Source: Pisolithus tinctorius (lineage: Eukaryota; Basidiomycota; Agaricomycetes; Boletales; Pisolithaceae). From it: a DNA stretch of 64,000 nt. Position 1 is the first letter of the stretch. Every line of letters begins with the position of its first letter. Shown one piece after another: positions 35,074-44,836 of this stretch. Location of the stretch: the NCBI GenBank assembly GCA_024663395.1, contig JANFAH010000003.1:1488001-1552000 (forward strand), written 5' to 3'. Position numbers and translations under genes: made by a program. A model generated the notes under the pieces. That model did not search any database and had not been told where the DNA came from. It was given only the letters and a program-made list of their open reading frames with translations.

Positions 35074-35412
35074 TTTACGTGTTTTTGACTGTGGAGTTGG
35101 TTGTATATACATTGCTGTAAATGTTGATCATTTATGAGATGCCGCCCATTCACATGATGTCTGAACCCCCGCCCATCCATGTGATGTCTCACAATCCGCC
35201 CATCTGCATGATGGCCTGAGTAATTTTACTTTTGTTGCAGTTTTTGATGCAAACCCTTTAGCCCTGAGTACCTGCCCAATCTATGATGTCTAAGCACCTG
35301 CCCATTTGCAAAATCTTGGCAACACCGCCCGTCCAAAGTTCGAGAGCCAGCATATCCTAATAAAATACGAGATCCGCATGGCCTACTAAATCTTACATTA
35401 AATTTTGCAGCT
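35074..35412. repeat. Spacer with minisatellite CCCATCCATGTGATGTCT-type units
   Basis: Between convergent gene D and the TET/JBP gene. Several units of CCGCCCATnnATGTGATGTCTnA type (about 35140-35220, weaker at 35265-35335) recur every 30-40 bp. They resemble the CCCGTCCATGTGTTGTGA part of the terminal array unit. Confidence 0.55.
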
Positions 35413-36655
35413 TCAAATCAACAGTTCTCCAGTTGCAACTGGTCTAGGTAGTAGGTCATCCATCCCCGGTGATTGACACATGGGAACGTGCACCGACTGA
35501 TGTACGTTGGCATGCATGTAGTATGCCAGGCATGCTCTGTCACCGTCTACAGCTCCCACCCCATGCTCCAATGCTGAACCTGAAAATGCAATGATGGTCC
35601 CTGGGTTGTAGCACAGCCGCAGATCCAGCGTTGGAATGACAAAGTCCAAGGGCGGGTAGTCGCCCACGGTTACCAGCATGTCATACCATGGATCCCGTCC
35701 ATTGATATCCCTGTGGTAACAAGTTGCCCGATTCACCATCACGGACATGCTGCTATACGTGGAGCTCCATATTGGCAGTATGGAGCTCATATCCGAATCC
35801 GCCTGCTGTTCCGCCTGTTTGCCAAGGCGGATCAACGCTTCCCTGCCGTCTGCATACATTCGCAGGTGGATGACATGCAGGATCGCAGATAACAGGGCAT
35901 TGGTGTTGGACATTTGGTCGACCCATTCCCTTGTAGAAGTGTTTTCCGTCCTGGATTTGAGCAGCCGTGAGGCTTCCGGAAAGCCATTTTGGGGCTTCAA
36001 GACGGATGAGCGCTTTATTTACAAGGCGAGCAATGATCACTCACCCCACGACCCTGTTGAAACCATGCGGGTGACAGGTTGATGGCGCCTTTCAACTCGG
36101 CATTATTGCAGAAATATGACTTGTCCATCCGCCATGCCTGTGGGGAAGCCTTTATGCTCTCCCGCAGTGGTTCCCTCAGAAGATGAAGGTGGTTCCATAC
36201 GTCGGCCTGCCCATTACACTAAGTCAGTAGAATATGAGATTCTGCATTTCCTTACCCTTCTTTTTGGGCTGAGAGCGTCTGGCAAATACCATATGCGGAT
36301 GGTGTTTGAATCAGTCACCAGAATGGACGGCTCAGTCACTTCTGTGTATCTCTCAGCAGCTTCTGCATTGCAGGTTTTTCCACCCCGATTTTTCCCGACG
36401 TTGACTGCGGAAAGATGAAAACTTCCATCGCACCATTATGATGGACGTACTTGGGCGACGATAGGCCTGTGAGATTACTGATGATATGCGATCCGCTTCA
36501 CATAACACCGGAAATGGAATCGATATATCTGGAAGGGCGCGAGGTCCGCTGAATACCTCCTCTTGAAATCTGGCTTTCATGTATGACGCAATGCAGTCTG
36601 TTAGTTCCATTCGCCATCCGTGGGGGATTTTAGACGTGTCTTGCATAGTATTCAT
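35413..36655 (-). CDS. KDZ cargo: TET/JBP-family 2-oxoglutarate/Fe(II) dioxygenase
   Basis: Four exons give one open frame of about 369 residues: 36655-36451, 36404-36256, 36218-36045 and 35994-35413 (introns 46, 37 and 50 bp). The catalytic double-stranded beta-helix lies in the last exon. The iron ligands appear as HRD in CYHRDINGRD and the distal His in LEHGVGAV; the following DRACLAYYM supplies the Arg expected to hold 2-oxoglutarate. LVTVGDYPPL and YNPGTIIAFSG fit the TET/JBP pattern. Family members oxidise 5-methylcytosine (or thymine in JBP) in DNA, and fungal expansions of the family travel with KDZ transposons. This enzyme may therefore demethylate the element's own DNA; substrate and target are inferred. 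No stop or frameshift was found. Confidence 0.87.
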
Positions 36656-36764
36656 GCTTGGGGTGGATGAGGTCGGAATTGTATAGCGGGCGAGCCGCTT
36701 GCAGCTTGTTGGAAAATTACGGCATTTCGGGACGCTTGCCTCAATATTTTACTGTGATCCAATC
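36656..36764. promoter_or_regulatory. Short promoter space of the dioxygenase gene beside the right array
   Basis: Only about 110 bp separate the ATG from the first recognisable array unit, so the promoter may overlap the array. No clear TATA box. Confidence 0.35.
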
Positions 36765-38734
36765 AATATGTTGTGACGCTATACATGCTATTGGTGTTGG
36801 ACCCCTCTTATGTTGCGACAGGGGTGGATCTTACTAGACGGACCCATCCTTGTTTTATGGCGATATAAAAGATATTACTGAAGGGCCGTCCATACGTTAT
36901 GACCATATAAATAATACTGCTGAAGGGCCCGTCCTTATGTTGTGACCAACGGGCCCGTCTTTATGTTGCGACAGGCATGCATGTTGCTATTGACGAGCCC
37001 ATCCATGTGTTGTGACCTTGTAATTGATATTACTGACGGGCCCATCCTTATGTTGCGACAGGGGCATATCTTACTAGACGGGCCCATCTATGTGTTTTGA
37101 CATTGTAAATGATATTATTGACGGGCCCGTCTTTATGTTGCAACAGGCATACGTGTTGCTATTGACGGGCCCGTCCATGTGTTGTGACCGCGTAATTGAT
37201 ATTATTGACGGGCCCGTCTTTATGTTGCGACAGGCATACGTGTTGCTATTGACGGGCCCGTCCATGTGTTGTGATCGCGTAATTGATATTACTGACGGGC
37301 CCATCTATGTGTTGTGACACTGTAAATGATATTACTGACGGGCCCGTCCTTATGTTGCGACAGGGGCATATCTTACTAGACGGGCCCGTCTATGTGTTGT
37401 GACATTGTAAATGATATTATTGACGGGCCCGTCTTTATGTTGCGACAGGCATACGTGTTGCTATTGACGGGCCCGTCTATGTGTTGTGACACTGTAAATG
37501 ATATTACTGACGGGCCCGTCGTTATGTTGCGACAGGCATACGTGTCGCTATTGACAGGCCCGTCCATGTGTTGTGACCGCGTAATTGATATTATTGACAG
37601 GCCCGTCTTTATGTTGCGACAGGCATACGTGTTGCTATTGACGGGCCCGTCCATGTGTTGTGATCACGTAATTGATATTACTGACGGGCCCGTCTATGTG
37701 TTGTGACACTGTAAATGATATTACTGACAGGCCCGTCTATGTGTTGTGACACTGTAAATGATATTACTGACGGGTCCATCTATGTGTTGTGACACTGTAA
37801 ATGATATTACTGACGGGCCCGTCCTTATGTTGCGACAGGGGCGTATCTTACTAGACAGGCCCGTCCATGTGCTGTGACCGTGTAATTGATATTACTGATG
37901 GGCCCGTCCTTATGTTGCGACAGGGGCGTATCTTACTAGATGGGCCCGTCTATGTGTTGTGACGCTGTAAATGATATTGCTGACAGGCCCGTCTTTATGT
38001 TGCGACAGGCATACGTGTTGCTATTGACGGGCCCGTCCATGTGCTGTGACCATGTAATTGACCTTGCTGAAAGGCCCGTCTTTATGTTGTGACATGGGTG
38101 CATCTTACTAGACGGGCCCGTCCATGTGTTGTGACCCTGTAAATGATATATATTGAAGGGCCCGTCTTTATGTTGCGACAGGTACATCTTACTATGGACG
38201 GGCCCGCCCATGTGTTGTGATGGTATAAATGGTATTACGGAAGGGCCCGTCCATATGTTGTGACGCTATAAATCACATTACTGATGGGCCCATCTTTATG
38301 TTGCGGCAGTGGTGCATCTTACTAGACGGGCCCGTCTATGTGTTGTGACACTGTGAATGATATTACTGACGGGCCCGTCCTTATATTGCGACAGGCGTAC
38401 ATCTTGCTATGGACGGGCCCGTCTATATGTTGTGACAGGGGTATATTATCCCAAAGACGGGCCCTTCCATATGTTGCCAACTCTGTAATCTATCATAGAG
38501 GGGCCCCTCTTTATGTTGTGACCCTATAAAGCATGTGATGGGCAGGCCCGTCCATGTCTTACAGTAGCTCAGCATACTTACTTGGTCACGGGCCCGTCTA
38601 TATGTTACAGCATCCTTACCCTCCACAGGCCCTCCCATATGTTGTGGAATTGCGCTTACGGGCCCGTACACATGTTGCTCTCACTATAGGCCCTCAGGCC
38701 TGTCCATGTGTCATGGCTAATCTATTTAGACGGG
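36765..38734 (+). repeat. KDZ right array (43/44-bp alternating units, mirror of the left)
   Basis: GACGGGCCCGTC recurs with alternating inter-palindrome parts of 32 bp (TTTATGTTGCGACAGG...) and 31 bp (CATGTGTTGTGACCGCG...), so the spacings are 44 and 43 bp and the dimer is about 87 bp. Length divided by period implies roughly 45 units. Its units are the reverse complement of those in the left array. Variation between copies is mostly transitions at CpG. Confidence 0.95.
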
Positions 38735-38816
38735 CCCGTTGCAGGGTCTATATAAGTGTTGGCATTTTGGCACGCAGGCTACCTATATGTTGTGGCTAAA
38801 TGGACTACATGGGGTC
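38735..38816 (+). repeat. Right TIR of the KDZ element
   Basis: The reverse complement begins GACCCCATGTAGTC and includes CCAACACTTATATAGACCC, matching 12055-12135. It is followed at once by TCAATGA (38817-38823). Confidence 0.85.
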
Positions 38817-39184
38817 TCAATGAAGCGTTCAAACGAATACACTCATTCATTGCTGACTCCCCTCGCATCGATCAAATCCACACGAAATACGTCCCCAGCA
38901 GTGACAACCCAGCTGACCCCCTATCAAGGGGAATATACGGTCATCCGCACTTTCTCCTCCCTCCAATCCCTATCCCCATCCCTATCCAACCCTTCATCAT
39001 CGACGCAACCGCCCCCCCCAACCCTACTGAACTCCGCCTCAGGAGAGAAGGAGCATACCCCTCTCCAGCAGCCAAGATCGTTGACCGCGCTCGGATCGCT
39101 CTCGAGGCCAAAGAGCGAAGGGAAGCAACCGCCGCAGAAGAGTATAATCTCATCCAACAATCCCTCCTTGACAACCAAATCTGA
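38817..39184 (+). pseudogene. DIRS RNase H end of the RT protein, separated by the KDZ insertion
   Basis: In the same frame as 10457-12054. It gives EAFKRIHSFIAD, then the RNase H tail with KYVPSSDNPADPLSRG (about 38885-38930), and ends at 39184. It completes the polypeptide that breaks off at 12054. Confidence 0.85.
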
Positions 39185-40406
39185 ACTACGCCAGCGCTTC
39201 GATGCCCCACTAACAACATCCAAACACTCTCTACCCTCCACAGCCCCTCCCCGCCCTTACCGTCCGGGTTTGACCCCACGACCTTCACCGCTACGTCCCC
39301 ATTGCCTAGCCAAAGAATGCTTGAGACTGTGGCAACCACCCCCTACGCAATCAAGAGTCGCTCGCGACTCGGAGAGAGAGGACACGCACCCAATAACAAA
39401 CCAACAAGTCGATCGCATTCTCGAAGTAATAGGAGCTTCTTGGGCGGAGAAAACCAAGGAAGCTTATGGCGCAGGGCTGCTCACCTATCACGTCTTCTGC
39501 GACACCCACGGATTGTCCGAAGCCCAGCGAGCCCCGATCGCGGCCAACACACTGCTAGCTTTCCTCTCCAGTTGCGCCGGTTCCTATTCAGGATCGGCCC
39601 TATCAAACTTCACAGCCGGTTTGAGAGCATGGCACCTCCTACACGGTTTACCCTGGAACATCAACCCCGAGGAGCTCCGAGCCATATTGGAGGGAGCCTC
39701 ACGCTTAGCCCCCGCTTCGTCCAAACGAGCTCTGCGTGAACCGTTACACGTGAACACCCTCGAGCTTTTCCATTCGTTAATGAACTTGAATAATCCCAGG
39801 GACGCAGCAATATACGCTTGTCTTACAGTAGTCTTCTACTGCGTAGCTCGTTTAGGTGAATTCACGGTACCCGCAATCGGGCGATTCGACCCAACAAAAC
39901 ATATCACCCGAGCCCACGTAACCCATCTACATGATCTCAATGGCCTACCTGTAACAAAGTTCCACATTCCCTGGACGAAAATGTCGCCGACGGGCGAAGA
40001 CACGCAATGCGCACCTCTAAATGGCACGCTAACAGACCCAATCCAAGCTCTCGAACATCATATCAACCTCAACCCAGCGGACAGCTCCGCGCACTTATTC
40101 GCTTGGAAACATCCCACACTCGGTCTCCGCCCGCTCTCCAAAACAGAAGTAACCAGGAGAATATCCGCCCTAATAACCGCGCACAACCTGCCCAACATCA
40201 GAGGCCATAGCCTACGGATAGGTGGAACCCTACACTATCTACTCCGAGGTATCCCCTTCGACGTTGTTAAAACGATCGGCAGATGGGCGGGGGACTCTTT
40301 CACTATATACCTGCATCAGCACGCTATGATCCTGGCCCCATATCTCAACGACACTCCAGCCCTACTCGAACACTTCACCAGATACACAATGCCACCGGTT
40401 CGTTGA
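38820..40406 (+). CDS. DIRS tyrosine recombinase
   Basis: Open from ATG 38820 (inside the TSD) to 40406, about 528 residues, overlapping the RT tail in another frame. After a Pro/Ser-rich head, an N-terminal SAM-like DNA-binding region (WAEKTKEAYGAGLLTY, about 39445) leads to the catalytic domain: first Arg in VARLGEF (about 39845), HSLRIGG with H-x2-R (about 40210), GRWAG, and the nucleophile Tyr in FTIYLHQHA (about 40305). It integrates the circular DIRS cDNA by site-specific strand exchange. The true start may differ because it coincides with the KDZ target site; the catalytic part is intact. Confidence 0.85.
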   Translation: MKRSNEYTHSLLTPLASIKSTRNTSPAVTTQLTPYQGEYTVIRTFSSLQSLSPSLSNPSSSTQPPPPTLLNSASGEKEHTPLQQPRSLTALGSLSRPKSEGKQPPQKSIISSNNPSLTTKSELRQRFDAPLTTSKHSLPSTAPPRPYRPGLTPRPSPLRPHCLAKECLRLWQPPPTQSRVARDSEREDTHPITNQQVDRILEVIGASWAEKTKEAYGAGLLTYHVFCDTHGLSEAQRAPIAANTLLAFLSSCAGSYSGSALSNFTAGLRAWHLLHGLPWNINPEELRAILEGASRLAPASSKRALREPLHVNTLELFHSLMNLNNPRDAAIYACLTVVFYCVARLGEFTVPAIGRFDPTKHITRAHVTHLHDLNGLPVTKFHIPWTKMSPTGEDTQCAPLNGTLTDPIQALEHHINLNPADSSAHLFAWKHPTLGLRPLSKTEVTRRISALITAHNLPNIRGHSLRIGGTLHYLLRGIPFDVVKTIGRWAGDSFTIYLHQHAMILAPYLNDTPALLEHFTRYTMPPVR

Positions 40407-40675
40407 AGCACTGAGTAAGCACCCACCTCCTTTTCCACAGGGCCAAGAGCTTCGCCGTACGCGTCGCTGGGCTCCTTTTCCTATGGGACACAGCTCACTC
40501 TTCGCCCCAGGTACAGTACCTCCTCCGGGCCGGAAAACCCTTCGGGTTTTCACCCAAATCGCATTTTCATCTAGACTCCCACTCTTGTACATCCCCCAGC
40601 ATTTTAGCGACAATCCCGAGCTATCTTTCGTTGTACGTAGTTTCTCTCTAAGGAACGAAGCGTTCGAAACACATG
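40407..40675 (+). repeat. DIRS right terminal region
   Basis: Non-coding, with small palindromes: CGGAAAACCCTTCGGGTTTTC (about 40531-40551) and GTTTC...AACGAAGCGTT...GAAAC near the end. It terminates at the GAT trinucleotide 40676-40678 and resembles the left end. Confidence 0.5.
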
Positions 40676-41732
40676 GATTAAGGCCTTCGTGGACCTCCAC
40701 CGCATTTTCTTAAAATTTGACAGTCCATCGTAGAGTCTTTGAACAGACTCTTTCCCATAACCTACGCCCGCCCACGAATGAATTGTTCTCCCGCCAATGT
40801 TGAGTCCAGCCACACCCGTAGGTGCGGTTATAGCAACTTCCTTAGGACTATACATATTCGTAAGAACCTTAATGATCTCCCGAAGTAAGACAGATTTCCC
40901 AGTTCCTACGAAATGGTATCAAGGATTTTTTCGTCAATAAAATAGATCGAAGGCCGTACCAGCAGCACCTGTGAAGAAAACATTTTTTCTTCGCCTCACC
41001 AAGTCCAGAATGTTCTCCTGTTCCTCTGAAAGCGTAACTTCCCGCTCCGGGGGAACAGGTGGCGGAACCTGACTCGGAGGCTGTTGAACATGCTGAGGCG
41101 GCATGTGTGACCCCATATGTGTGTGGTGCACTGGCTGCCGGGGAAATGTACTTGAACCGTGGGTGACCGACGTTGTCATTGCTGTCGCAGCCGTCGAAGA
41201 TGTCTGTGCCCCTGCGCCGGGCGGTTGCATAATATTATTGGTGATGTTGACCGTCACGTTGATATTTGTATCTGTACCTGAATGGAAGAGCGAGTGAGTG
41301 GCAGTACGGAAGGATAGGAGCTCTTAAGCCACAGTACGAGGTCGAACATATGCGGGTCGAAAACGACTACGAGAGTGGCCCTCCACCCCACAAAAAGATG
41401 GGAGAACGACACTACTCACGCATTTGCATCGCGGCCATTCTGCGGAAATGCATATTTAACCACTGTTGGGCTTCCTCAATCGTGTCAAAGCCTCTACCAC
41501 TCGCTCCGCTCAGCCCATACGTCTGGGTTTGGTAACAGGTCAGAGCTACCGCCCACGCAATGTTTCAGCTCACTTACCGCTCTGAAGAACTAGTAGTGGA
41601 CACGTGCATCCCCAACCTATGTATCGAGATTGTAAACGACGATGAACAAAGAGGGCCGCTCACCTTAGCGGAGTTATCATAAATCTGCGCACCCTCCCTC
41701 CCAACCAACACAGCATAATAGTTGTATGGCAT
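40676..41732 (-). pseudogene. PIF1-family helicase copy 1, N-terminal part
   Basis: Starts ATG at 41732 with an RNase H1 N-terminal (viroplasmin-like) fold signature: YYAVLVGREGAQIYD, then GLSGASGRGFDTIEEAQQWL (about 41460-41520). A Pro/His-rich linker follows, then the helicase core: [22 protein letters not shown] (Walker A split by the intron 40906-40959), ITAPTGVAGLNIGGRTIHSW, and TKALI where the DIRS element cuts Walker B. Continues at 8676. Binding of RNA/DNA hybrid by the N-terminal domain is known for RNase H1; its role here is not established. Confidence 0.87.
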
Positions 41733-42045
41733 ACCTAGGTCAAAAACTCTAAAAGTACAGATCACTGTGGTTGAAGAAAAGGTAGTAACATGTGTCGTAA
41801 CGGGGAAACATTGAACACTCGTGGCGACAAGTCGTGTACGTAACTGGATCACTAGTACCTTCTGACAGGGGTAAATTTCACTCGTTAGATCAAACTTGCC
41901 AACGCAATGTGCCCTCCTCAGATGAGTGTATGCTTTTCACCGTCACAAGGACGTTCCACTGTCACCATTCCATTTCTTCTTCTTCCATCTCGTTATTCCA
42001 CTCCAGCACACGGGGATGCACCATGACCCTGGATCTCAATATCAG
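41733..42045. other. Spacer between the two helicase paralogues
   Basis: 313 bp. It should hold the terminator of copy 2 and the promoter of copy 1. No gene is seen. Confidence 0.4.
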
Positions 42046-44389
42046 TCATTCAATCCCATTTCTCTTCAAGTTGACCCACTTAGAAGCATGGAAGTTATAA
42101 ACTTCCAAGGCATTGATGCTCGTTGCGCGCGAAAGAGCTACGTAAGCTACAGCACGTTTCAATTATTTCGGAAAAACATCAGTAGAGACACTGGCCTTGA
42201 CCCTTCTCAAATGTACGACCCAAGTCCACTTTGACGCGCTCCAAAGTCTGACCTTGTGACTTGTGCACGCTCAGTGCCCATGCGAGTATGAGGGGGATCT
42301 AAACCAAGTTTTTGTTATTGATCCGCAATTAAGATAGACCTCTTCAACATACCTGCCATCGGGTGGCCTCCACTTCCCCATAGGCATTGTTGACAGTAAA
42401 CTCAGCCGGTACGCATAACAGTTCCCTTCCATTTGTAAACCGCACCACAGGCCACTTCGCATCGGTGTATCTGGTCACGTCTCGTAGCGCTTCGGCTTTA
42501 TTACCTTTTAGACCCTCCTCCGTACCAATATCGATTGGGCTTTGCGATGCTTCCTGCGGTGTGCGAAACCCAATGACTTGGCCTACGCTACCGTTGACTA
42601 GTTGACCTTGGACCAGGTTCTCAAGAATAACAGCGTCACAATAGCTCTATCAAGGCAAAAGCCGACCTACCTTAATGAGCATGACCTGAGCACCGACCTT
42701 CAGAAGAACAGATCGAGGAGCTACGAGTCGGTCCAGCAAGCGTTCCATCTGTGGAAGGCTTACTCGCTCTCCATAAGAATTGATTCCCGGGGTGTCGGTA
42801 GCGTCGTAACGGGTCCCTGAACCAGGCAAAGCATCAAGTCTTGTTCGATTTGCACGTTCAACTTCTGCTCGAAGCGGGTATCTGGATGGTGTTAGCACAG
42901 AGATTCGTCATACGAACGAGTACTCACAACTCGGTAGGGCCGATTCCATCAGTATAGGGAACGGGCCTTGCTAGGCTCCTAAACGTCCGGACTACTTCGC
43001 CACTCGTTTTTCCCCAGCGCAGAAGATTGAGCATGTCAACAAAACCTGGGTACTGGTGAATCGATGTTGTGTAACTAATGTCATGAAAACGAACCTTGCT
43101 CCTTCTGACGGAACACCTTCGTGAGTACGACTGGTCGAGGAATACACCGCCTCCAACTCTTCGCCTCAAAGGCAAAAATCGCTGGCATACTAATGCCATT
43201 CTTGTCGCGGTCGGGAACAGGAGGAAGTTGGCAGAAGTCACCAGAAACCACTAACTGACAGGACACGAACTGTATTTCTGAGTATCTCACGTGTGAGTGA
43301 ATCGAAGTTACCTGTATACCTCCGAAGGGGCGTTCATCTCTTCTCACCATCCGAGCAATGTATTCCTGACATGTGTAAAGAAATGATTCCTTGCCTCGAT
43401 ATATTTGTGACTCACCAGCTTGTCAAACAAGATACCATCGATCATGGAAACTGAATCAAGTTGAAAGTCAATGAAACTCGAGTGCTCGGTCGGGGAATCT
43501 GCCCACTCACTTTCGTCGATAATTAGAGTCTGGACTTTACGCCACCGCTCGACGACGCTCTCAAACTTGGGCTGACCAAGAAACTTCCCCGCCAGCCTCT
43601 TTGCATCTTCTTGTCCCAAACCTATCCCTGCCCATGAATGTACAGTGGTGCCACCAATATTTATGCTGGCTATACCCGTCGAAGCGGTAATAGCTAAGCG
43701 GCCAGATCCACGCCCTCCACAGACTCGGATGATTTCACGAAGCAGGACCGATTTACCGGTACCTGAAATATGAGATCAACTGAGCAAGGCAGGAATATAG
43801 AATGTACGGCTGCCTACCAGCAGATCCGGTGAAAAACACGTTCTCACCCCCCTGAACCATGGCTAACACTCTCGTCTGCTCAGGGGAGAGAACGATATCT
43901 TGCGGCGGTGATGATATCGATGGCATCTGGCTTTGCTCGGCGTTCTGGTCATCAAGGGTGATGCATTTCCCGACAGTCGCTGGCGTTGGTGTGGACGCGC
44001 CCGCCGGAATGAATGGCAAGTTAGCAGAAAAAGTAGCTGTGTAAGAATAGAAGCACATTCGATCCCTGCTGTCTAGATATATTTGATGTCAGAACCTCAC
44101 CTCGTCCGGAGGGTGCTGCCATCCATTGCACTGCATCTTCTCTGGAGGTAAAAGATTTGTATTCAGCACGGGGCCACCTCGAAACCTCAACTTGAGGTCC
44201 ATTTCACTGATCTCAATTTTTTGTAGCAAATGAACTCACGTTAGCGTGGCACTGGAATAGGAGGTCAGTTACCATCGAGCAGGGTAACAGTGACGCTAGC
44301 GAACTCGCCTCCGACCAAGTATCATAAATCTTTGGACCCTCGCGTCCTTCCCTCACTGCGTAATATTTTCTTCGGGATGAACTTGGCAT
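42046..44389 (-). CDS. PIF1-family helicase copy 2 with RNase H1 N-terminal-like domain
   Basis: Intact paralogue of the broken copy, same strand, directly upstream of it. ATG at 44389 ([16 protein letters not shown]), then [15 protein letters not shown] completing the viroplasmin-like domain. After a linker come [45 protein letters not shown] (Walker B), [24 protein letters not shown]-type VHKSQGQTL and [12 protein letters not shown], ending NGIE at TGA 42048-42046. About ten short introns interrupt it; exon joins in the first 400 bp are not fully resolved. Expected to be a 5'->3' DNA helicase working on genome stability or replication intermediates. Confidence 0.85.
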
Positions 44390-44836
44390 ATCTGTTCTGT
44401 TTGTAGTTTAAAGTCGCCTTCAGATGTTGATAATTCGTTGTAATCCACGCCACTGCAAATGGCTTTGGGACTTGAAGCTTGAAGCCCCGCGATTCCCCGC
44501 CCCGGTGGTGCATGTACCAACCATCGAAGGTGGCATTAAATGATAATGTCTTGCCCAGAGAAGCTTCGGAGGCGCTCTTCTTACTTGAAGGACTTTCCTC
44601 AAAAAGCAGCATCTATGTGCGGTCACGACTCCAACTTCTTCGACAGTTTGGGTCGGCAGTCGAATCATGTATGAGCTGTCGTGCCCGACGAGTTCCAAAC
44701 AGCTACGTAGATGGAATTAACGGATAGGTAGGAAGAAACAGAGGTAATATATCTATGTGTCGACGATAGGTGTGATCAACTATCTTTATACGGCACACTC
44801 CATTCCACTCCAATGCGTATATGTATAATAACTTGA
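44390..44836. other. Intergenic, promoter side of helicase copy 2
   Basis: No supported gene. Short frames are present but lack codon context or known motifs. Confidence 0.4.

Larger units (their letters stand above)
12055..38816 (+). mobile_element. Giant KDZ-family DNA transposon with TET/JBP cargo
   Basis: Defined by TCAATGA target repeats, imperfect TIRs of about 80 bp (12055-12135 and 38735-38816) that share CCAACACTTATATAGACCC, and mirror-oriented tandem arrays just inside each TIR. Length is about 26.8 kb, or about 18.6 kb without the nested gypsy-2. Interior genes are a Zn2Cys6 protein (+), CxC2-KDZ transposase (-), two unknown proteins (+) and a TET/JBP dioxygenase (-). KDZ transposons (Kyakuja-Dileera-Zisupton) and their association with TET/JBP genes in mushroom-forming fungi are established (Iyer and colleagues). 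Transposase damage suggests that this copy cannot move by itself now. Confidence 0.9.
8677..40675 (+). mobile_element. DIRS-like tyrosine-recombinase retroelement, split by the KDZ insertion
   Basis: Carries, in plus orientation, a Gag-like zinc-finger ORF, a DIRS-type RT/RNase H with WVDD, and a tyrosine recombinase. The RT frame stops inside RNase H at 12054 and resumes in the same frame at 38817. Without the KDZ insertion the element would be about 5.2 kb. Instead of LTRs its ends carry short palindromic repeats: CTATGTAA...TTACATAG at 8683-8715, and GTTTC...GAAAC with AACGAAGCGTT at about 40640-40670. It interrupts the helicase at Walker B. No methyltransferase ORF was seen. Confidence 0.88.

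Noticed and set aside
35900..36050. Frameshift in the TET/JBP gene
   Set aside because: An alternative frame (APKWLSGSLTA...) suggested a 1-nt shift, but a 50-bp GTGAGT...GAAG intron (35995-36044) keeps a single open frame.
37074..38211. Open frames on both strands in the arrays encoding repetitive peptides such as MDGPVNSNTYACRNIK
   Set aside because: They arise only because the 43+44-bp dimer (87 bp) is divisible by three, so any frame lacking a stop in one dimer stays open. No start context or domain, and both strands are equally open.
36765..38734. Centromeric or independent satellite DNA
   Set aside because: The two arrays are mirror copies bounded by matching TIRs and a target duplication, so they belong to the transposon ends.
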